This document shows, in pieces, positions 45,543 to 54,229 of a stretch of DNA of 64,000 bases. Each line of letters starts with the position of its first letter. Position 1 is the stretch's first letter. The stretch covers positions 3,720,001 to 3,784,000 of the forward strand of contig NZ_CP060137.1 in the NCBI RefSeq assembly GCF_014235785.1. Direction: 5' to 3'. Both the position numbers and the translations under genes were made by a program. This DNA comes from Bacillus sp. PAMC26568 (GTDB lineage Bacteria; Bacillota; Bacilli; Bacillales; Bacillaceae). A model generated the notes under the pieces. The model was not told the origin of the DNA. It ran no database searches and saw only the letters and a list, made by a program, of their open reading frames with translations.

Positions 45543-46460
45543 TTAACTTTTCACCATGCCTTTGAATGCAAAGGCAATATTAGATGGTCTTTCTGCAAGT
45601 CTTCTCATGAAATATCCATACCAATCAAGACCATATGGTACATAAACTCGCATTTTATAGCCTTGCTTTACCAGTTCCAATTGTGTTTTGTTTCTCATTC
45701 CATAAAGCATTTGGAATTCGAACATGGAATTCGGAATGTTATGCATTTTAGCCAGCATTTTAGTATACTCGATGATTTGGTCATCATGAGACGCGACCGC
45801 CGTATAATTACCGTTAAGCATGCTTTGCTCAATCAGTTTTTTATAGTTTTCATCCACATCTTTTTTCTCAGGAAAAGCGACCTCTGGTGATTCTTTGTAT
45901 GCTCCCTTAACGAGTCTCAGGAATGGCTTATACTGTGCGAAATCGCTTAAATCCTTCTCTGTACGATATAAATAGGCCTGTAATACTGTGCTGATGCAGC
46001 TGTATTTTTCTTTGAACTGTCTGAAAATATCAAGAGTAGCCTGACAGCGGACTTCATCTTCCATGTCAATCGTGACCATGACATTGTGTTTTTCTGCTGT
46101 ATCAAGAATTTTTGTCATATTTTCGATAACAAGCTTATGATCAATATCAAGTCCTAATGATGTCATCTTTAGAGAAACCTGCGAATCCAGTTTTTCTCTG
46201 CTGATCATTTTTATCGTTTCAATGCATTCTGCTGTTCTTTCACGGGTCACTTCCTCTGAATCTACGAATTCACCAAGATGGTCAACTGTCACCAGCAAAC
46301 CGCTTTGATTAAGCTGTTTAATGAATTTGATGGAACTTTGGAAATCCGTTCCCCCGATAATTTTTCCAGCTGCAAAACTTCCGCCGCGTTTCTTTGCGAT
46401 ATTATTAAGTAAATTATTTTTAGATAAAAACAAGAAAAAGTCCCTTGTAATCGCTTCCAT
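45543..46460 (-). CDS. putB: Proline dehydrogenase PutB
   Basis: A 305-aa FAD enzyme that oxidises proline to P5C and passes electrons to the respiratory chain. Diagnostic parts are SLKMTSLGLDIDHKLVIENM, VTIDMEDEVRCQATLDIFRQ, LRLVKGAYKESPEVAFPEKK and the C-terminal YYGYFMRRLAERPSNIA-like segment (here WYGYFMRRLAERPSNIAF). I start at MEAITRDF, preceded by AGGGGGTG; the longer frame is discounted. It is the first gene of the put operon. No clear PutR binding site was recognised upstream by eye. Confidence 0.95.
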   Translation of the reverse strand: MEAITRDFFLFLSKNNLLNNIAKKRGGSFAAGKIIGGTDFQSSIKFIKQLNQSGLLVTVDHLGEFVDSEEVTRERTAECIETIKMISREKLDSQVSLKMTSLGLDIDHKLVIENMTKILDTAEKHNVMVTIDMEDEVRCQATLDIFRQFKEKYSCISTVLQAYLYRTEKDLSDFAQYKPFLRLVKGAYKESPEVAFPEKKDVDENYKKLIEQSMLNGNYTAVASHDDQIIEYTKMLAKMHNIPNSMFEFQMLYGMRNKTQLELVKQGYKMRVYVPYGLDWYGYFMRRLAERPSNIAFAFKGMVKS

Positions 46461-46617
46461 TATTAAGGCACCCCCTAAAAAGTTATAGTTCACAATGTAA
46501 TTTTACGTTTATTCGACAATTTTCACAACGTTCTAAAAAAACAAGAATTTAGCCTTGTATTTGTCTGTTATGGACAATTGGGTGGATAGTTGGAGAGTTG
46601 TATTCAGATTGGTACCC

Positions 46618-46709
46618 GTTCCTTTCCGCACGAGTCAAGTGCTCTCCACTACAATCCCCTAAGGTTTTAAACATTTAGTCTAAAAGCAACAAAGTTTACG
46701 AAAAGAGCC
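46618..46709 (+). repeat. Dispersed intergenic element, partial copy D
   Basis: This 92-bp copy starts GTTCCTTTCCGCACGAGTCA, contains CCCCTAAGGTTTTAAACATT and ends AAGTTTACGAAAAGAGCC. The GC-rich centre and left part are missing. It lies upstream of putB. Confidence 0.78.
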
Positions 46710-46720
46710 AAAAAAAAGAA

Positions 46721-46747
46721 GCACACTCCCTATCTTACGGAGTGTGC
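46721..46747 (-). terminator. Rho-independent terminator after the 50-aa membrane protein
   Basis: GCACACTCC and GGAGTGTGC arms with a 9-nt loop, followed on the minus strand by TTCTTTTTTT. Confidence 0.85.
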
Positions 46748-46757
46748 AAACTTATTT

Positions 46758-46910
46758 TCAAGCCTTATTTCGAACTCTGCCGGATACAAACTTATAAATT
46801 AATACTGCGGCTGCAATGACTAGAAGAAAATGAATAATGCCGCCTACTACATTGAAAATCAATCCCAGTACCCAAAGTAAAAGCAATACTCCTATAATGG
46901 TCCATAACAT
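46758..46910 (-). CDS. 50-aa membrane protein of the lmo0937 type
   Basis: A 50-aa protein with two hydrophobic helices: WTIIGVLLLLWVLGLIFNVV and IIHFLLVIAAAVLIY, ending in a basic KFVSGRVRNKA. This matches the small lmo0937-type membrane family common in Firmicutes. The ATG has AAGGAAAAGAAG upstream, and a terminator follows. Too short for the usual ORF cut-off. Function unknown. The 171-bp gap before the next gene is non-coding. Confidence 0.8.
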   Translation of the reverse strand: MLWTIIGVLLLLWVLGLIFNVVGGIIHFLLVIAAAVLIYKFVSGRVRNKA

Positions 46911-47081
46911 CTTCTTTTCCTTCTTTCTCAAAAGGGTTTTGTAATATAACCTTACTTTTCCCTATATGATTGAAGTTAAACTTTATTCAGCGAGGGCTTC
47001 TGCTCTTCCAGCCTGAATGTTCGTTAAAAAAGGATGTGCTTATTTAACTGATGATTAATTATACATATAAGATTACATTTA

Positions 47082-47567
47082 CTATATTGATCTTCTTTCT
47101 AAAAAGACAACATCTCTCCACACACCATTCATTTTACCAATCCGTTCTCTAATCCCAACTTCTCTAAACCCAGCTTTTTTATGTAATTTCAAGCTTGGGG
47201 TGTTTTCAGGAAAAATACCTGCTTGAAGTGTCCAAAATCCTTCTTTTTCACTTAAATCTATGATTGAGCGCAGCAGGGCAGTTCCAATTCCCTGACCTTT
47301 GGATGTTTGACTAATATAAATGCTTATATCTGCTACACCAGCGTATACGCATCTTTCTGAAACGGGACTTAATGCAGCCCAGCCAAGTACTTCATTTTCA
47401 CCTTTAGCAACTAGCCGACATGTATTAGAATGGCTTTCATCCCAGCTTTCCCATGAAGGTGCGTCGGTTTCGAATGTAGCATTGCCGGTTGCAATTCCAT
47501 CAAGATAGATCCATTTGACCTGGTCCCAGTCACTATCAAGCATTTTTTCTATCTTAAAATCCATCAT
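47082..47567 (-). CDS. GNAT acetyltransferase of the PAT/ArsN type
   Basis: A 161-162-aa GNAT enzyme close to phosphinothricin N-acetyltransferases. The acetyl-CoA motif is SKGQGIGTALLRSIIDLSEK, preceded by ADISIYISQTSK and an early TFETDAPSWESWDESH; the typical PAT strand ending is HKKAGFREVGIRERIG. Relatives in ars clusters (ArsN) acetylate arsinothricin and others act on different amines. Its position beside arsC-arsB-arsR fits that idea, but a perfect terminator separates it, so it is transcribed independently. Start: either of two adjacent ATG codons behind GGAGGG; the first is shown. Confidence 0.75.
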   Translation of the reverse strand: MMDFKIEKMLDSDWDQVKWIYLDGIATGNATFETDAPSWESWDESHSNTCRLVAKGENEVLGWAALSPVSERCVYAGVADISIYISQTSKGQGIGTALLRSIIDLSEKEGFWTLQAGIFPENTPSLKLHKKAGFREVGIRERIGKMNGVWRDVVFLERRSI

Positions 47568-47719
47568 GCACACCCTCCATCACTTAATGGTTTATCTATT
47601 TATATTCCTTAATAATATCAAGTTGTAGTTGAACAGAACAATGCTCAGTGAAAAACTTCAACTTTCCTCGCAATAGAATCTCCTTCATTATAATAGAGTG
47701 ATTCACTTTTGATTGATAT

Positions 47720-47760
47720 CTAAAAGAAAGCCGTGAGAAGATCTCACGGCTTTCTTTTAG
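47720..47760 (-). terminator. Terminator after arsC
   Basis: A perfect 18-bp stem (CTAAAAGAAAGCCGTGAG with its complement) and a 5-nt loop end the ars transcript. Confidence 0.93.
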
Positions 47761-47761
47761 A

Positions 47762-48181
47762 CTATTCGCCAGTCTTGGCAAAACGCTCAATTCTTTCACC
47801 AATCTCATCACGTACGCGTTGGAAGAACGCCCATTTTTCTTCTTCCGTTCCTTCTGCTTTCGCAGGGTCATCAAATCCCCAATGCACTCGTTTAATATGC
47901 GGAGGTGTTACAGGGCAATTGTCAGCAGCATGTCCGCAAAGTGTGACAATCAAATCTGCATTGTTTAAGATTTCAGGATCAATCACATCTGATGTTTGGT
48001 TTGAGATATCGATTCCTGTTTCTTTCATTGCCTTAACAGCGTTAGGATTTAAACCATGTGCTTCAAGTCCGGCACTTTTCACATCCCACTCTTCACCAAG
48101 ATGTTTTTTCGCCCAGCCTTCTGCCATTTGGCTTCTGCAAGAGTTTCCCGTACATAAGAAGTAGATTGTTTTTTTAGACAT
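47762..48181 (-). CDS. arsC: Arsenate reductase ArsC (thioredoxin-coupled)
   Basis: A 139-aa arsenate reductase with a low-molecular-weight phosphatase fold. The nucleophile loop is C10-TGNSC-R16, and the redox cysteines Cys82 and Cys89 sit in LCGHAADNC, all at the positions used by Bacillus/Staphylococcus ArsC. It reduces arsenate to arsenite, which ArsB then exports. The ATG has AAAAGGAG. It is the last gene of the minus-strand arsR-arsB-arsC operon. Confidence 0.96.
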   Translation of the reverse strand: MSKKTIYFLCTGNSCRSQMAEGWAKKHLGEEWDVKSAGLEAHGLNPNAVKAMKETGIDISNQTSDVIDPEILNNADLIVTLCGHAADNCPVTPPHIKRVHWGFDDPAKAEGTEEEKWAFFQRVRDEIGERIERFAKTGE

Positions 48182-48205
48182 ATAGTTGTCTCCTTTTAAG
48201 TTGTT

Positions 48206-49501
48206 TTATATAATCAGCAGCCACAGATAGAGTCCAACAAGTGTTATAAACAAAGTTGGAATTGTTAGAATAATGCCTGTTTTAAAGTACGTGCCCCAAG
48301 ATATCTTGACGCCTTTTAAGCTCAAAACATGGAGCCATAATAAGGTGGCAAGAGAACCAATTGGGGTAATTTTAGGTCCTAAATCAGAACCAATTACATT
48401 TGCATAAATCAATGCTTCTCTTATAGTGCCTGCCGTGTCTGTATCGGCAATGGCTAAAGCATCTATCATGACGGTCGGCATGTTGTTCATTACTGAAGAT
48501 AAAATAGCAGCAATGAAGCCCATTGAAATCGTTGCGACAAATAATCCCTGATCAGCTGCCACTTGAATCACATCAGCTAAAACAGCTGTTAATCCTGCAT
48601 TACGAAGACCATACACAACGACATACATCCCAATTGAGAAGAAAACGATCGCCCATGGAGCTCCTTTAAGAACTTTTTTCGTATGAACGGCCGGGCTTCG
48701 TCTCGCCATAGCTAAGAAGAAGATGGCAACGACACCTGCAACAAATGATACTGGAATGTGCAAGAACTCACTAATAAAGTATCCAATTAACAGGATACCT
48801 AGCACCGCCCATGATAGGCGGAACATTTTCTCATCTTTAATTGCTTCTTTAGGAGTTTTCAAATTTGCAAGATCATAATTTCTTGGAATGCTTTTACGGA
48901 AAAACAGGTATAAAACAAGAATACTTGCACCTAAAGCAAAGAAGTTAGGAACAATCATCCGTGAAGCATATTCAATAAAGCCAATGTCAAAGTAATCAGC
49001 AGAGACAATATTAACTAAGTTACTGACCACCAGCGGCAATGAGGTTGTATCGGCGATAAACCCGCTTGCCATGATAAATGGAAACACCATTTTCTCTTCA
49101 AAATTCAGGTTTCTCACCATCGCAAGTACAATAGGAGTTAAAATAAGAGCTGTACCATCATTTGCAAAGAAGGCAGCAACTAATGCCCCTAAAATTGATA
49201 CATATACAAACATTCTAACGCCGTTTCCTCTTGCTGCTCTTGCCATATGCAGTGCAGACCATTCAAAGAAACCAATCTCATCTAAGATCAAAGAGATGAT
49301 AATAATTGCTATAAACGCAAGAGTTGCATTCCAGACAATTGACGTCACATCAATGACATCACCAAAATCAACTACTCCAACTAATAAAGCAGCGATAGCT
49401 CCTCCACAGGCTGACCAGCCGATGGAGAGATTTTTAGGCTGCCAAATGACCAAGATGAGAGTTAAAAGAAAAATCAATGAGGCTAAAATTACTGAAGTCA
49501 A
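48206..49501 (-). CDS. arsB: Arsenite efflux permease ArsB
   Basis: A 431-aa, roughly 12-helix permease of the ArsB/NhaD superfamily. Signatures are the [20 protein letters not shown] segment and, near the C-terminus, [19 protein letters not shown] and [20 protein letters not shown]. It exports As(III) and Sb(III), driven by the membrane potential when no ArsA is present (none is seen here). The start is a TTG behind GAGGGG. It lies 16 bp after arsR and 25 bp before arsC. Confidence 0.95.
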   Translation of the reverse strand: MTSVILASLIFLLTLILVIWQPKNLSIGWSACGGAIAALLVGVVDFGDVIDVTSIVWNATLAFIAIIIISLILDEIGFFEWSALHMARAARGNGVRMFVYVSILGALVAAFFANDGTALILTPIVLAMVRNLNFEEKMVFPFIMASGFIADTTSLPLVVSNLVNIVSADYFDIGFIEYASRMIVPNFFALGASILVLYLFFRKSIPRNYDLANLKTPKEAIKDEKMFRLSWAVLGILLIGYFISEFLHIPVSFVAGVVAIFFLAMARRSPAVHTKKVLKGAPWAIVFFSIGMYVVVYGLRNAGLTAVLADVIQVAADQGLFVATISMGFIAAILSSVMNNMPTVMIDALAIADTDTAGTIREALIYANVIGSDLGPKITPIGSLATLLWLHVLSLKGVKISWGTYFKTGIILTIPTLFITLVGLYLWLLII

Positions 49502-49516
49502 TCTTTCTTCCCCTCT

Positions 49517-49864
49517 CTATTCACATGAAATACGCAATCCTTGTGCTTCTAAATCTGTTATTAAGTTATCTTGTGCAGGTAAATAGCCTAATAATTCTTT
49601 TATAAATGGATAATATTCATTTTCTTTATTTGTTGAATAAAAAATCCATTGACCTTTGCGGTTTTCTTTTACCAAACCCGCATCACGAAGTTTACGCAAA
49701 TGCTGACTGATCGCAGGCTGGCTTGTATTGAAGATTGCAACAAATTCACACACACAGCATTCATTTGTCTCAAGTAATTTCATAATCGTGAGACGCGTTT
49801 TATCTCCTAGCAATTTAAGTATTTGGGACACTTTCTGAATATCAAGCGTTGAAGTCGCTTCCAA
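49517..49864 (-). CDS. arsR: Arsenical-resistance repressor ArsR
   Basis: A 115-aa ArsR repressor with the As(III) site ECCVCEF (Cys36, Cys37, Cys39) and the HTH stretch NTSQPAISQHLRKLRDAGLV. I start at TTG because GGAGGTG lies 8 bases before it, giving MEATSTLDIQ. A long frame extending upstream to 50047 is rejected; it runs into the 52-bp tandem repeat. The first gene of the arsRBC operon. The AT-rich 49880-49925 region before it has inverted elements that may be its operator. Confidence 0.95.
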   Translation of the reverse strand: MEATSTLDIQKVSQILKLLGDKTRLTIMKLLETNECCVCEFVAIFNTSQPAISQHLRKLRDAGLVKENRKGQWIFYSTNKENEYYPFIKELLGYLPAQDNLITDLEAQGLRISCE

Positions 49865-49970
49865 ATTACCAACACCTCCATGTCGATAATCATTATATAA
49901 TAATTTGCTTATATTAGTAAAATATAATTTATAAAATTGTATCACGTCTTGCAAGAATGACCTATTTTGC

Positions 49971-50152
49971 TTATTTGCGATTTTGAGGGCCTCATTCAGG
50001 CTCTTTGATACCCTTATTTTCCTCATTTGCGATTTTGAGGGTCTCATTCGGGCTCTTTGACACCCTAATTTTGCTCATTTGCGATTTTGAGGGTCTCATT
50101 CGGGCTCTTTGACGCCCTAATTTTGCTCATTTGCGATTTTGAGGGTCTCATT
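49971..50152. repeat. Tandem repeat, about 3.5 copies of 52 bp
   Basis: The word TYATTTGCGATTTTGAGGG recurs at 49971, 50023, 50075 and 50127, an exact 52-bp period. Units also share GGGCTCTTTGAYRCCCTWAT. Each unit can fold weakly (GGGTGTC/GACACCC-like halves). It fills the gap between the arsR promoter and the following HTH gene, directly abutting that gene's stop codon. Confidence 0.93.
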
Positions 50153-50403
50153 TATTCTGCTGGACAAGGATCAGTTGGAGGATCACACCATATTTTCCCT
50201 TTCATATCATCGCACGGTATAGTAAGTATTTTTGAAATCTCAGTAATTAATGTATCAGTTGGATGAACCTCATCGCGTTCCAATCGCTTAACGAATGAAA
50301 TAGATGTATGAAGCATTAACGCGAAATTCTCCTCAGAAATATAGCTTCTTTCTCTGTTAAAATAAATAAATTCTCCAAATTCTTTGCATGGTTTATTAAG
50401 CAT
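50152..50403 (-). CDS. Small HTH (XRE-like) protein
   Basis: An 83-aa protein with a XRE/Cro-like helix-turn-helix: SEENFALMLHTSISFVKRLE then RDEVHPTDTLITEISKILTI. The C-terminus has an unusual CDDMKGKIWCDPPTDPCPAE with three cysteines. The ATG has GGAGGG upstream. The promoter region 50418-50450 is AT-rich with repeated TATATAATA words, possibly autoregulatory. The family is a likely but weak match; targets unknown. Confidence 0.7.
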   Translation of the reverse strand: MLNKPCKEFGEFIYFNRERSYISEENFALMLHTSISFVKRLERDEVHPTDTLITEISKILTIPCDDMKGKIWCDPPTDPCPAE

Positions 50404-50555
50404 AACCACCCTCCTATATTATTATATAATATTACACTTATATAATAGAATGCTTATGTTTAGGGTTTATGAAAGTATTGTAAATTTAATGTAAACATTT
50501 AAATGCTTTTCGATAGCATGCTGTCGTAAGTAACAAAACTCGGTATCTATACCTT

Positions 50556-50590
50556 TAAAGCCTGAGGGAAAAACCTCCCTCAAGCTTTTT
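50556..50590. terminator. Bidirectional terminator before the MFS gene end
   Basis: AGCCTGAGGGA and TCCCTCAAGCT arms with a 6-nt loop. T-runs are modest on both sides. It lies just past the stop of the minus-strand MFS gene. Confidence 0.7.
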
Positions 50591-50607
50591 GTGATCCTTA
50601 AAATAAA

Positions 50608-51870
50608 TTACGAAATTGATTCTCTTGACTCTGCAGAATTTAATGCTGATGCTTTTTCTTGAAAGTAAAAGAGCAGCCATAACGATGCCAACATAATAAA
50701 GATGCCCGCTCCACCCCAATAAAGATATGTAAATCCTTGTTCAAGTCCAATTAACATGTAACCTAAAAATGGTCCCAGTGCCGCCCCAACATCTTGAACT
50801 ATGGAGTATAAAGTAAGAAAAGAAACAACATTTGCACTCCTAGCCGCATCAATTGCAATGGCATCGGTAAGTGTAGATATAGCCGTAGCTCCGATCATTA
50901 CTAACAAGACAGTAAAGATCCATAAGCTTAACGGTAAGTAACTTGAAATGATTCCAAATGAAACAGCCGTAAAAACGAGTGAAATTATGAAAATGGGAAT
51001 CCTTCCATTTGGTCCATCCGACCAGATGCCAATTTTTCTGCCTAAAAATGGTTCCCACATCCACCTTACAGATTGGATGAGACCGGATAAAAAAGTCACG
51101 CTGACAATTAGTCCAAAGAGTCCGATTTGCTGACCATAATTCTGTTCAATAAGTGAGCTCAAAGTTGAAGTAAGTACGCCTTGAAATAATAACGTTATAA
51201 AAAAACCGCTAATAATGATTAGGAGTTTCCTTTTAAAAACGAATGAAAAATCAAAGAGCCGACGAGAGTTTATTTTCTTTTCACCCTGAAGATGTGAATC
51301 TGTCACAAAGTAATACATTATGAATGGCAGACCAAGCAGTGTAAGACAGCCAAATGCTACAGAGATAACACTCAAACCAAAAATTGGTACCAATAGTCCT
51401 CCAAGCAGCATGCCAAATAAACTCCCTAAACGGTAGATGCCATTGTATAATCCCATCGCTTCACCACGATGGTTTTCATCTGCATACATTGCCACACTTG
51501 AAAGTCCGCCAATTCGAAAAAACGACCATGCAATCCCCCATAAACCACGTAAGATTATCCAAGCGATAAATCCCTTAAATAAACCATATCCCAATGTGGT
51601 GAATCCACCAATGATGATCGCAATGATTAATCCAGTTTTTAATGAGATTTTTTTATAAATCCAGCCTACTATAGGATTAATAGGCAATCGAATAAACCGA
51701 TTAATGGAAAGAAGAATTCCCACTTGCCAAATGGAGTCCAGCCCAGCTTCCCTCCAGAAGATTGGCAAGGCAATATAAAGCATGGAATCCCCCAATAAAC
51801 TTAGGGCTGTAATGATTGCAGCCATTACAATCACTTTTTGATTCTTATGTTTCCTTATTGAATCATCCAT
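50608..51870 (-). CDS. MFS transporter of the metalloid region
   Basis: A 420-aa, 12-helix major facilitator protein. The N-terminal half has PIFWREAGLDSIWQVGILLS, RGLWGIAWSFFRIGGLSSVA and DENHRGEAMGLYNGIYRLGS, typical of exporters. It lies 260 bp after the FAD oxidoreductase gene and on the same strand, and the spacer still contains remnants of another gene. Its place between arsRBC and the MarR/oxidoreductase pair suggests export of a toxic metalloid or aromatic product. I start at ATG (MDDSIRK), preceded by AGGTGAT, not the upstream GTG. Confidence 0.82.
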   Translation of the reverse strand: MDDSIRKHKNQKVIVMAAIITALSLLGDSMLYIALPIFWREAGLDSIWQVGILLSINRFIRLPINPIVGWIYKKISLKTGLIIAIIIGGFTTLGYGLFKGFIAWIILRGLWGIAWSFFRIGGLSSVAMYADENHRGEAMGLYNGIYRLGSLFGMLLGGLLVPIFGLSVISVAFGCLTLLGLPFIMYYFVTDSHLQGEKKINSRRLFDFSFVFKRKLLIIISGFFITLLFQGVLTSTLSSLIEQNYGQQIGLFGLIVSVTFLSGLIQSVRWMWEPFLGRKIGIWSDGPNGRIPIFIISLVFTAVSFGIISSYLPLSLWIFTVLLVMIGATAISTLTDAIAIDAARSANVVSFLTLYSIVQDVGAALGPFLGYMLIGLEQGFTYLYWGGAGIFIMLASLWLLFYFQEKASALNSAESRESIS

Positions 51871-51897
51871 GCAGCATATCACCTGCTTTCAATATTC

Positions 51898-52069
51898 CTA
51901 TCGTTTTATTTCTTCATAAGCCTGAAGGAACTGCTGATAGCTTTCATGGTCTAAATAATCTTCCTTTAATTTGAAACAAGCGTTCAAATGTTACATCACG
52001 TGCCTGTTCCGTCGAACATTCAAATTCATTCATAATTAATTTATCTTTTCTAAAACGGTCCTGAATGGT
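51898..52069 (-). pseudogene. Decayed gene fragment between MFS and oxidoreductase
   Basis: The minus strand reads TIQDRFRKDKLIMNEFECST then EQARDVTFERLF in one frame, and after a one-base slip KLKEDYLDHESYQQFLQAYE EIKR with a stop at 51898. This looks like the C-terminal part of a protein with a frameshift. I do not recognise the family. It occupies the space where a third gene of the oxidoreductase operon would be expected. Confidence 0.5.
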
Positions 52070-52133
52070 TAATCACCATAATTTATTCCACATCTTTCTG
52101 ATAAAGATTTGAATCTAATTATTACTGCATGTT

Positions 52134-53510
52134 TCAACAGCAAGAAATAGAGTCCTCAGATGCATTTTTTGAGTTTAAGTTTACACTGCACACGCCAGTT
52201 TCTGGAAGATCTAATTCTACTTTTTCAGCTGCTTCACGGTCTCCGCTCAGATGTGCAGTTATTGATCTGACTTGTTCATATCCAGTTGCCATCAAGAATG
52301 TAGGCGCTCGGCCATAACTCTTTGCACCCACAATATAAAAATTCTGTTCGGGCTGACGAAGTTCTTTTTCCCCATGCGGACGAACCGTACCGCAGCTGTG
52401 AAGATTCGGGTCAATCAAGGGTGATAATGCTTCGACACTTTCGGTAGCAGAATCGATGGATGTACGTATTTCACTTATCATCGCAAGATCTGGGCGGCTC
52501 CCTGCATTGACAATGACTTCTTCTATCCCAGAAAGAGTTCGCTGTTTCCCAAATTGCATACCTATCATATCGATTCCCATATTAGATTTTTTAAGGTATT
52601 GGATAAGAAAAGGTGTTTCAACGGTAATCATATTTGCATCAACCAGCTGATGAATACGGCTTCCAAGAGCTCCCCTGGCAGCAAGTGCGTCTTTTTCTTC
52701 ACCGCCGTATGCATCTTGAACTTTTTGTCTTCTCATAACCCAAATGATCACGGTCTCAGGATAAGATTCTTTCAGCGTTGCAAGTTCCAATAATGCGTTA
52801 ATAGCTGAATGACCACCTCCTACAACTACTACACGTTTATTGGCATACCGTTCTTTTTGTTTTCCTAAAATGTCAGGTATCCCGTAAAAGATTTGATCTT
52901 TAAGAGCTATTTCGTCTTTCACCCATATTCCATTTGAATTTGATGGACTTGGATTTCCCCATGTACCAGTAGCATCTAACACAGCTCTTGCCTCAAACGT
53001 TTGAAACTCTCCATCTTTTTCTGCATAGATAATAAATGGTACATTGTCACGATTTGCCGTTTTCATTTTATCGGTATCTTTTTTACCAATGGATAAAACC
53101 TTTGTATTCAGGTGTATAAAGGGCTGAATTTCAGGAAGATTGGAAAGTGGATACAAATATTGCTCAACGAGTTCCTTTCCTGTTGGTAAAGCATCTAGAT
53201 CCGGCTGATTCCATTCATGCTTATTTAGTAACTTTGAAGCTGCTTTATCAATGTTATATCGCCATGGCGAAAATAACCGGACATGGCCCCATGATAAAAT
53301 GTTTGTGCCAACTTGATTTCCAGCTTCTAATAAGAAAAAGGATTCTTCTCTGCTTTCTAAATGAGCAGCAGCCGCAAGACCTACAGGACCGGCACCGATG
53401 ATGGCAACTGGCAATTCAGTTACTTGTTCACCACCAGGATTTGCTGCTGTAACTTGGTTTGCTGATACACAGCACCCATTTAATTTCAGTGAGATATTCA
53501 AATCATTCAT
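52134..53510 (-). CDS. FAD-dependent NAD(P)H oxidoreductase with terminal cysteine pairs
   Basis: A 458-aa flavoprotein. The FAD motif is VAIIGAGPVGLAAAAHLE near residue 38, and the NAD(P)H motif VVVVGGGHSAINALLELA near 222. It resembles flavin monooxygenases of the ArsO type and pyridine nucleotide reductases. Paired cysteines appear at the N-terminus (NGCCVSAN, Cys13-Cys14) and at the very C-terminus (SISCC, Cys457-Cys458), which could bind a thiophilic metalloid. The ATG has AAGGAGG. A MarR-type operator lies 45-65 bp upstream. Function in metalloid handling is inference from position and cysteines. Confidence 0.78.
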   Translation of the reverse strand: MNDLNISLKLNGCCVSANQVTAANPGGEQVTELPVAIIGAGPVGLAAAAHLESREESFFLLEAGNQVGTNILSWGHVRLFSPWRYNIDKAASKLLNKHEWNQPDLDALPTGKELVEQYLYPLSNLPEIQPFIHLNTKVLSIGKKDTDKMKTANRDNVPFIIYAEKDGEFQTFEARAVLDATGTWGNPSPSNSNGIWVKDEIALKDQIFYGIPDILGKQKERYANKRVVVVGGGHSAINALLELATLKESYPETVIIWVMRRQKVQDAYGGEEKDALAARGALGSRIHQLVDANMITVETPFLIQYLKKSNMGIDMIGMQFGKQRTLSGIEEVIVNAGSRPDLAMISEIRTSIDSATESVEALSPLIDPNLHSCGTVRPHGEKELRQPEQNFYIVGAKSYGRAPTFLMATGYEQVRSITAHLSGDREAAEKVELDLPETGVCSVNLNSKNASEDSISCC

Positions 53511-53552
53511 AAAGATCCTCCTTAGTAATAAAATGAAAATGAAATTCTAATA

Positions 53553-53577
53553 TAATATTTGCATAATGCAAGTATTA
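53553..53577. promoter_or_regulatory. Candidate MarR operator upstream of the oxidoreductase
   Basis: Core TTGCATAATGCAA within a 12-bp inverted repeat with one mismatch. The same core, TTGCA-N3-TGCAA, recurs upstream of the MarR gene itself. Confidence 0.75.
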
Positions 53578-53587
53578 ATTGAAAAAA

Positions 53588-54034
53588 TCACCCCAACGGA
53601 GTGCAGCATACGCTGGATTTTGCCATCGAGGCATTTAATAGCTTAATGGAGCGAATGACGGTTTCCTTTTCAAATTCATTCATATGAGAGAAAACCTCAT
53701 CTAAGTAAGCATTCATCTGGTGATCGATCGTTGCGGCAACATACTTTCCTTCAGCTGTCAGAGAAAGAACATAAACTCTTCTATCGTCTGGATGAGGCGT
53801 CTTTTTGATTAAGTTCAGCTTGATTAAAGACTGAACTTGGCGGCTGAACGTCGTTATATCCGTACCAAGAGTATCTGCTACTTGTTGGATGGAAGGCTGA
53901 TGCATATGGTCAATTTCATAAAGAATATGACTCTGAATTAATGAAATATCAATTCCTCCTGCTGTACAGCAGTTTTTATTAAGTAACCCGAAGCGCCTGG
54001 TCATGATTTGAAATAATTCTCTTGTGTTTTCCAT
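53588..54034 (-). CDS. MarR-family regulator with terminal cysteine pairs
   Basis: A 148-aa winged-helix MarR protein: STIQQVADTLG-like recognition region (here PSIQQVADTLGTDITTFSRQ), HPDDRRVYVLSLTAEGK wing. Paired cysteines are placed near each end: NKNCCTAGG (Cys22, Cys23) and SSVCCTPLG (Cys143, Cys144). Such CC pairs are absent from most MarR proteins and suit binding of As(III), Cd(II) or an organic thiol-reactive ligand. It has a GAGGTG ribosome site. Two near-identical dyads (53553 and 54065) suggest autoregulation and control of the oxidoreductase gene. Confidence 0.87.
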   Translation of the reverse strand: MENTRELFQIMTRRFGLLNKNCCTAGGIDISLIQSHILYEIDHMHQPSIQQVADTLGTDITTFSRQVQSLIKLNLIKKTPHPDDRRVYVLSLTAEGKYVAATIDHQMNAYLDEVFSHMNEFEKETVIRSIKLLNASMAKSSVCCTPLG

Positions 54035-54064
54035 GCTAATTCACCTCATAAGATAGTTATACAC

Positions 54065-54091
54065 TTATTATTTGCATTTTGCAAGTGATAA
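54065..54091. promoter_or_regulatory. Candidate MarR operator upstream of the MarR gene
   Basis: Core TTGCATTTTGCAA in a longer imperfect dyad (TTAT...ATAA), 30-60 bp upstream of the MarR start codon. Matches the dyad upstream of the oxidoreductase at ten of the core's thirteen positions or more. Confidence 0.75.
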
Positions 54092-54194
54092 TTCATATTA
54101 ATTTAAATCGCCTCCTGAAAAATCACCTTCTTTGTCCATTTTTTTTAGAATGTGTCTAAGACTTACTACTAACATAAAAGTGAGAACAGCGTAT

Positions 54195-54228
54195 AAAAGG
54201 CTTTCCAAGAAAATCGGAAAGCCTTTTA
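54195..54228 (-). terminator. Rho-independent terminator after cadA
   Basis: AAAAGGCTTTCC and GGAAAGCCTTTT arms with a 9-nt loop, overlapping the region right after the cadA stop. Confidence 0.9.
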
Positions 54229-54229
54229 C

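Noticed and set aside
47596..47874. 92-aa minus-strand reading frame
   Set aside because: Runs through the arsC terminator and the end of arsC in a different frame.
49864..50047. N-terminal extension of ArsR
   Set aside because: It runs into the 52-bp tandem repeat, lacks a ribosome site, and family members begin near MEATST.
49971..50152. Possible CRISPR array
   Set aside because: The repeats are contiguous 52-bp tandem units without unique spacers, and no cas genes lie nearby.
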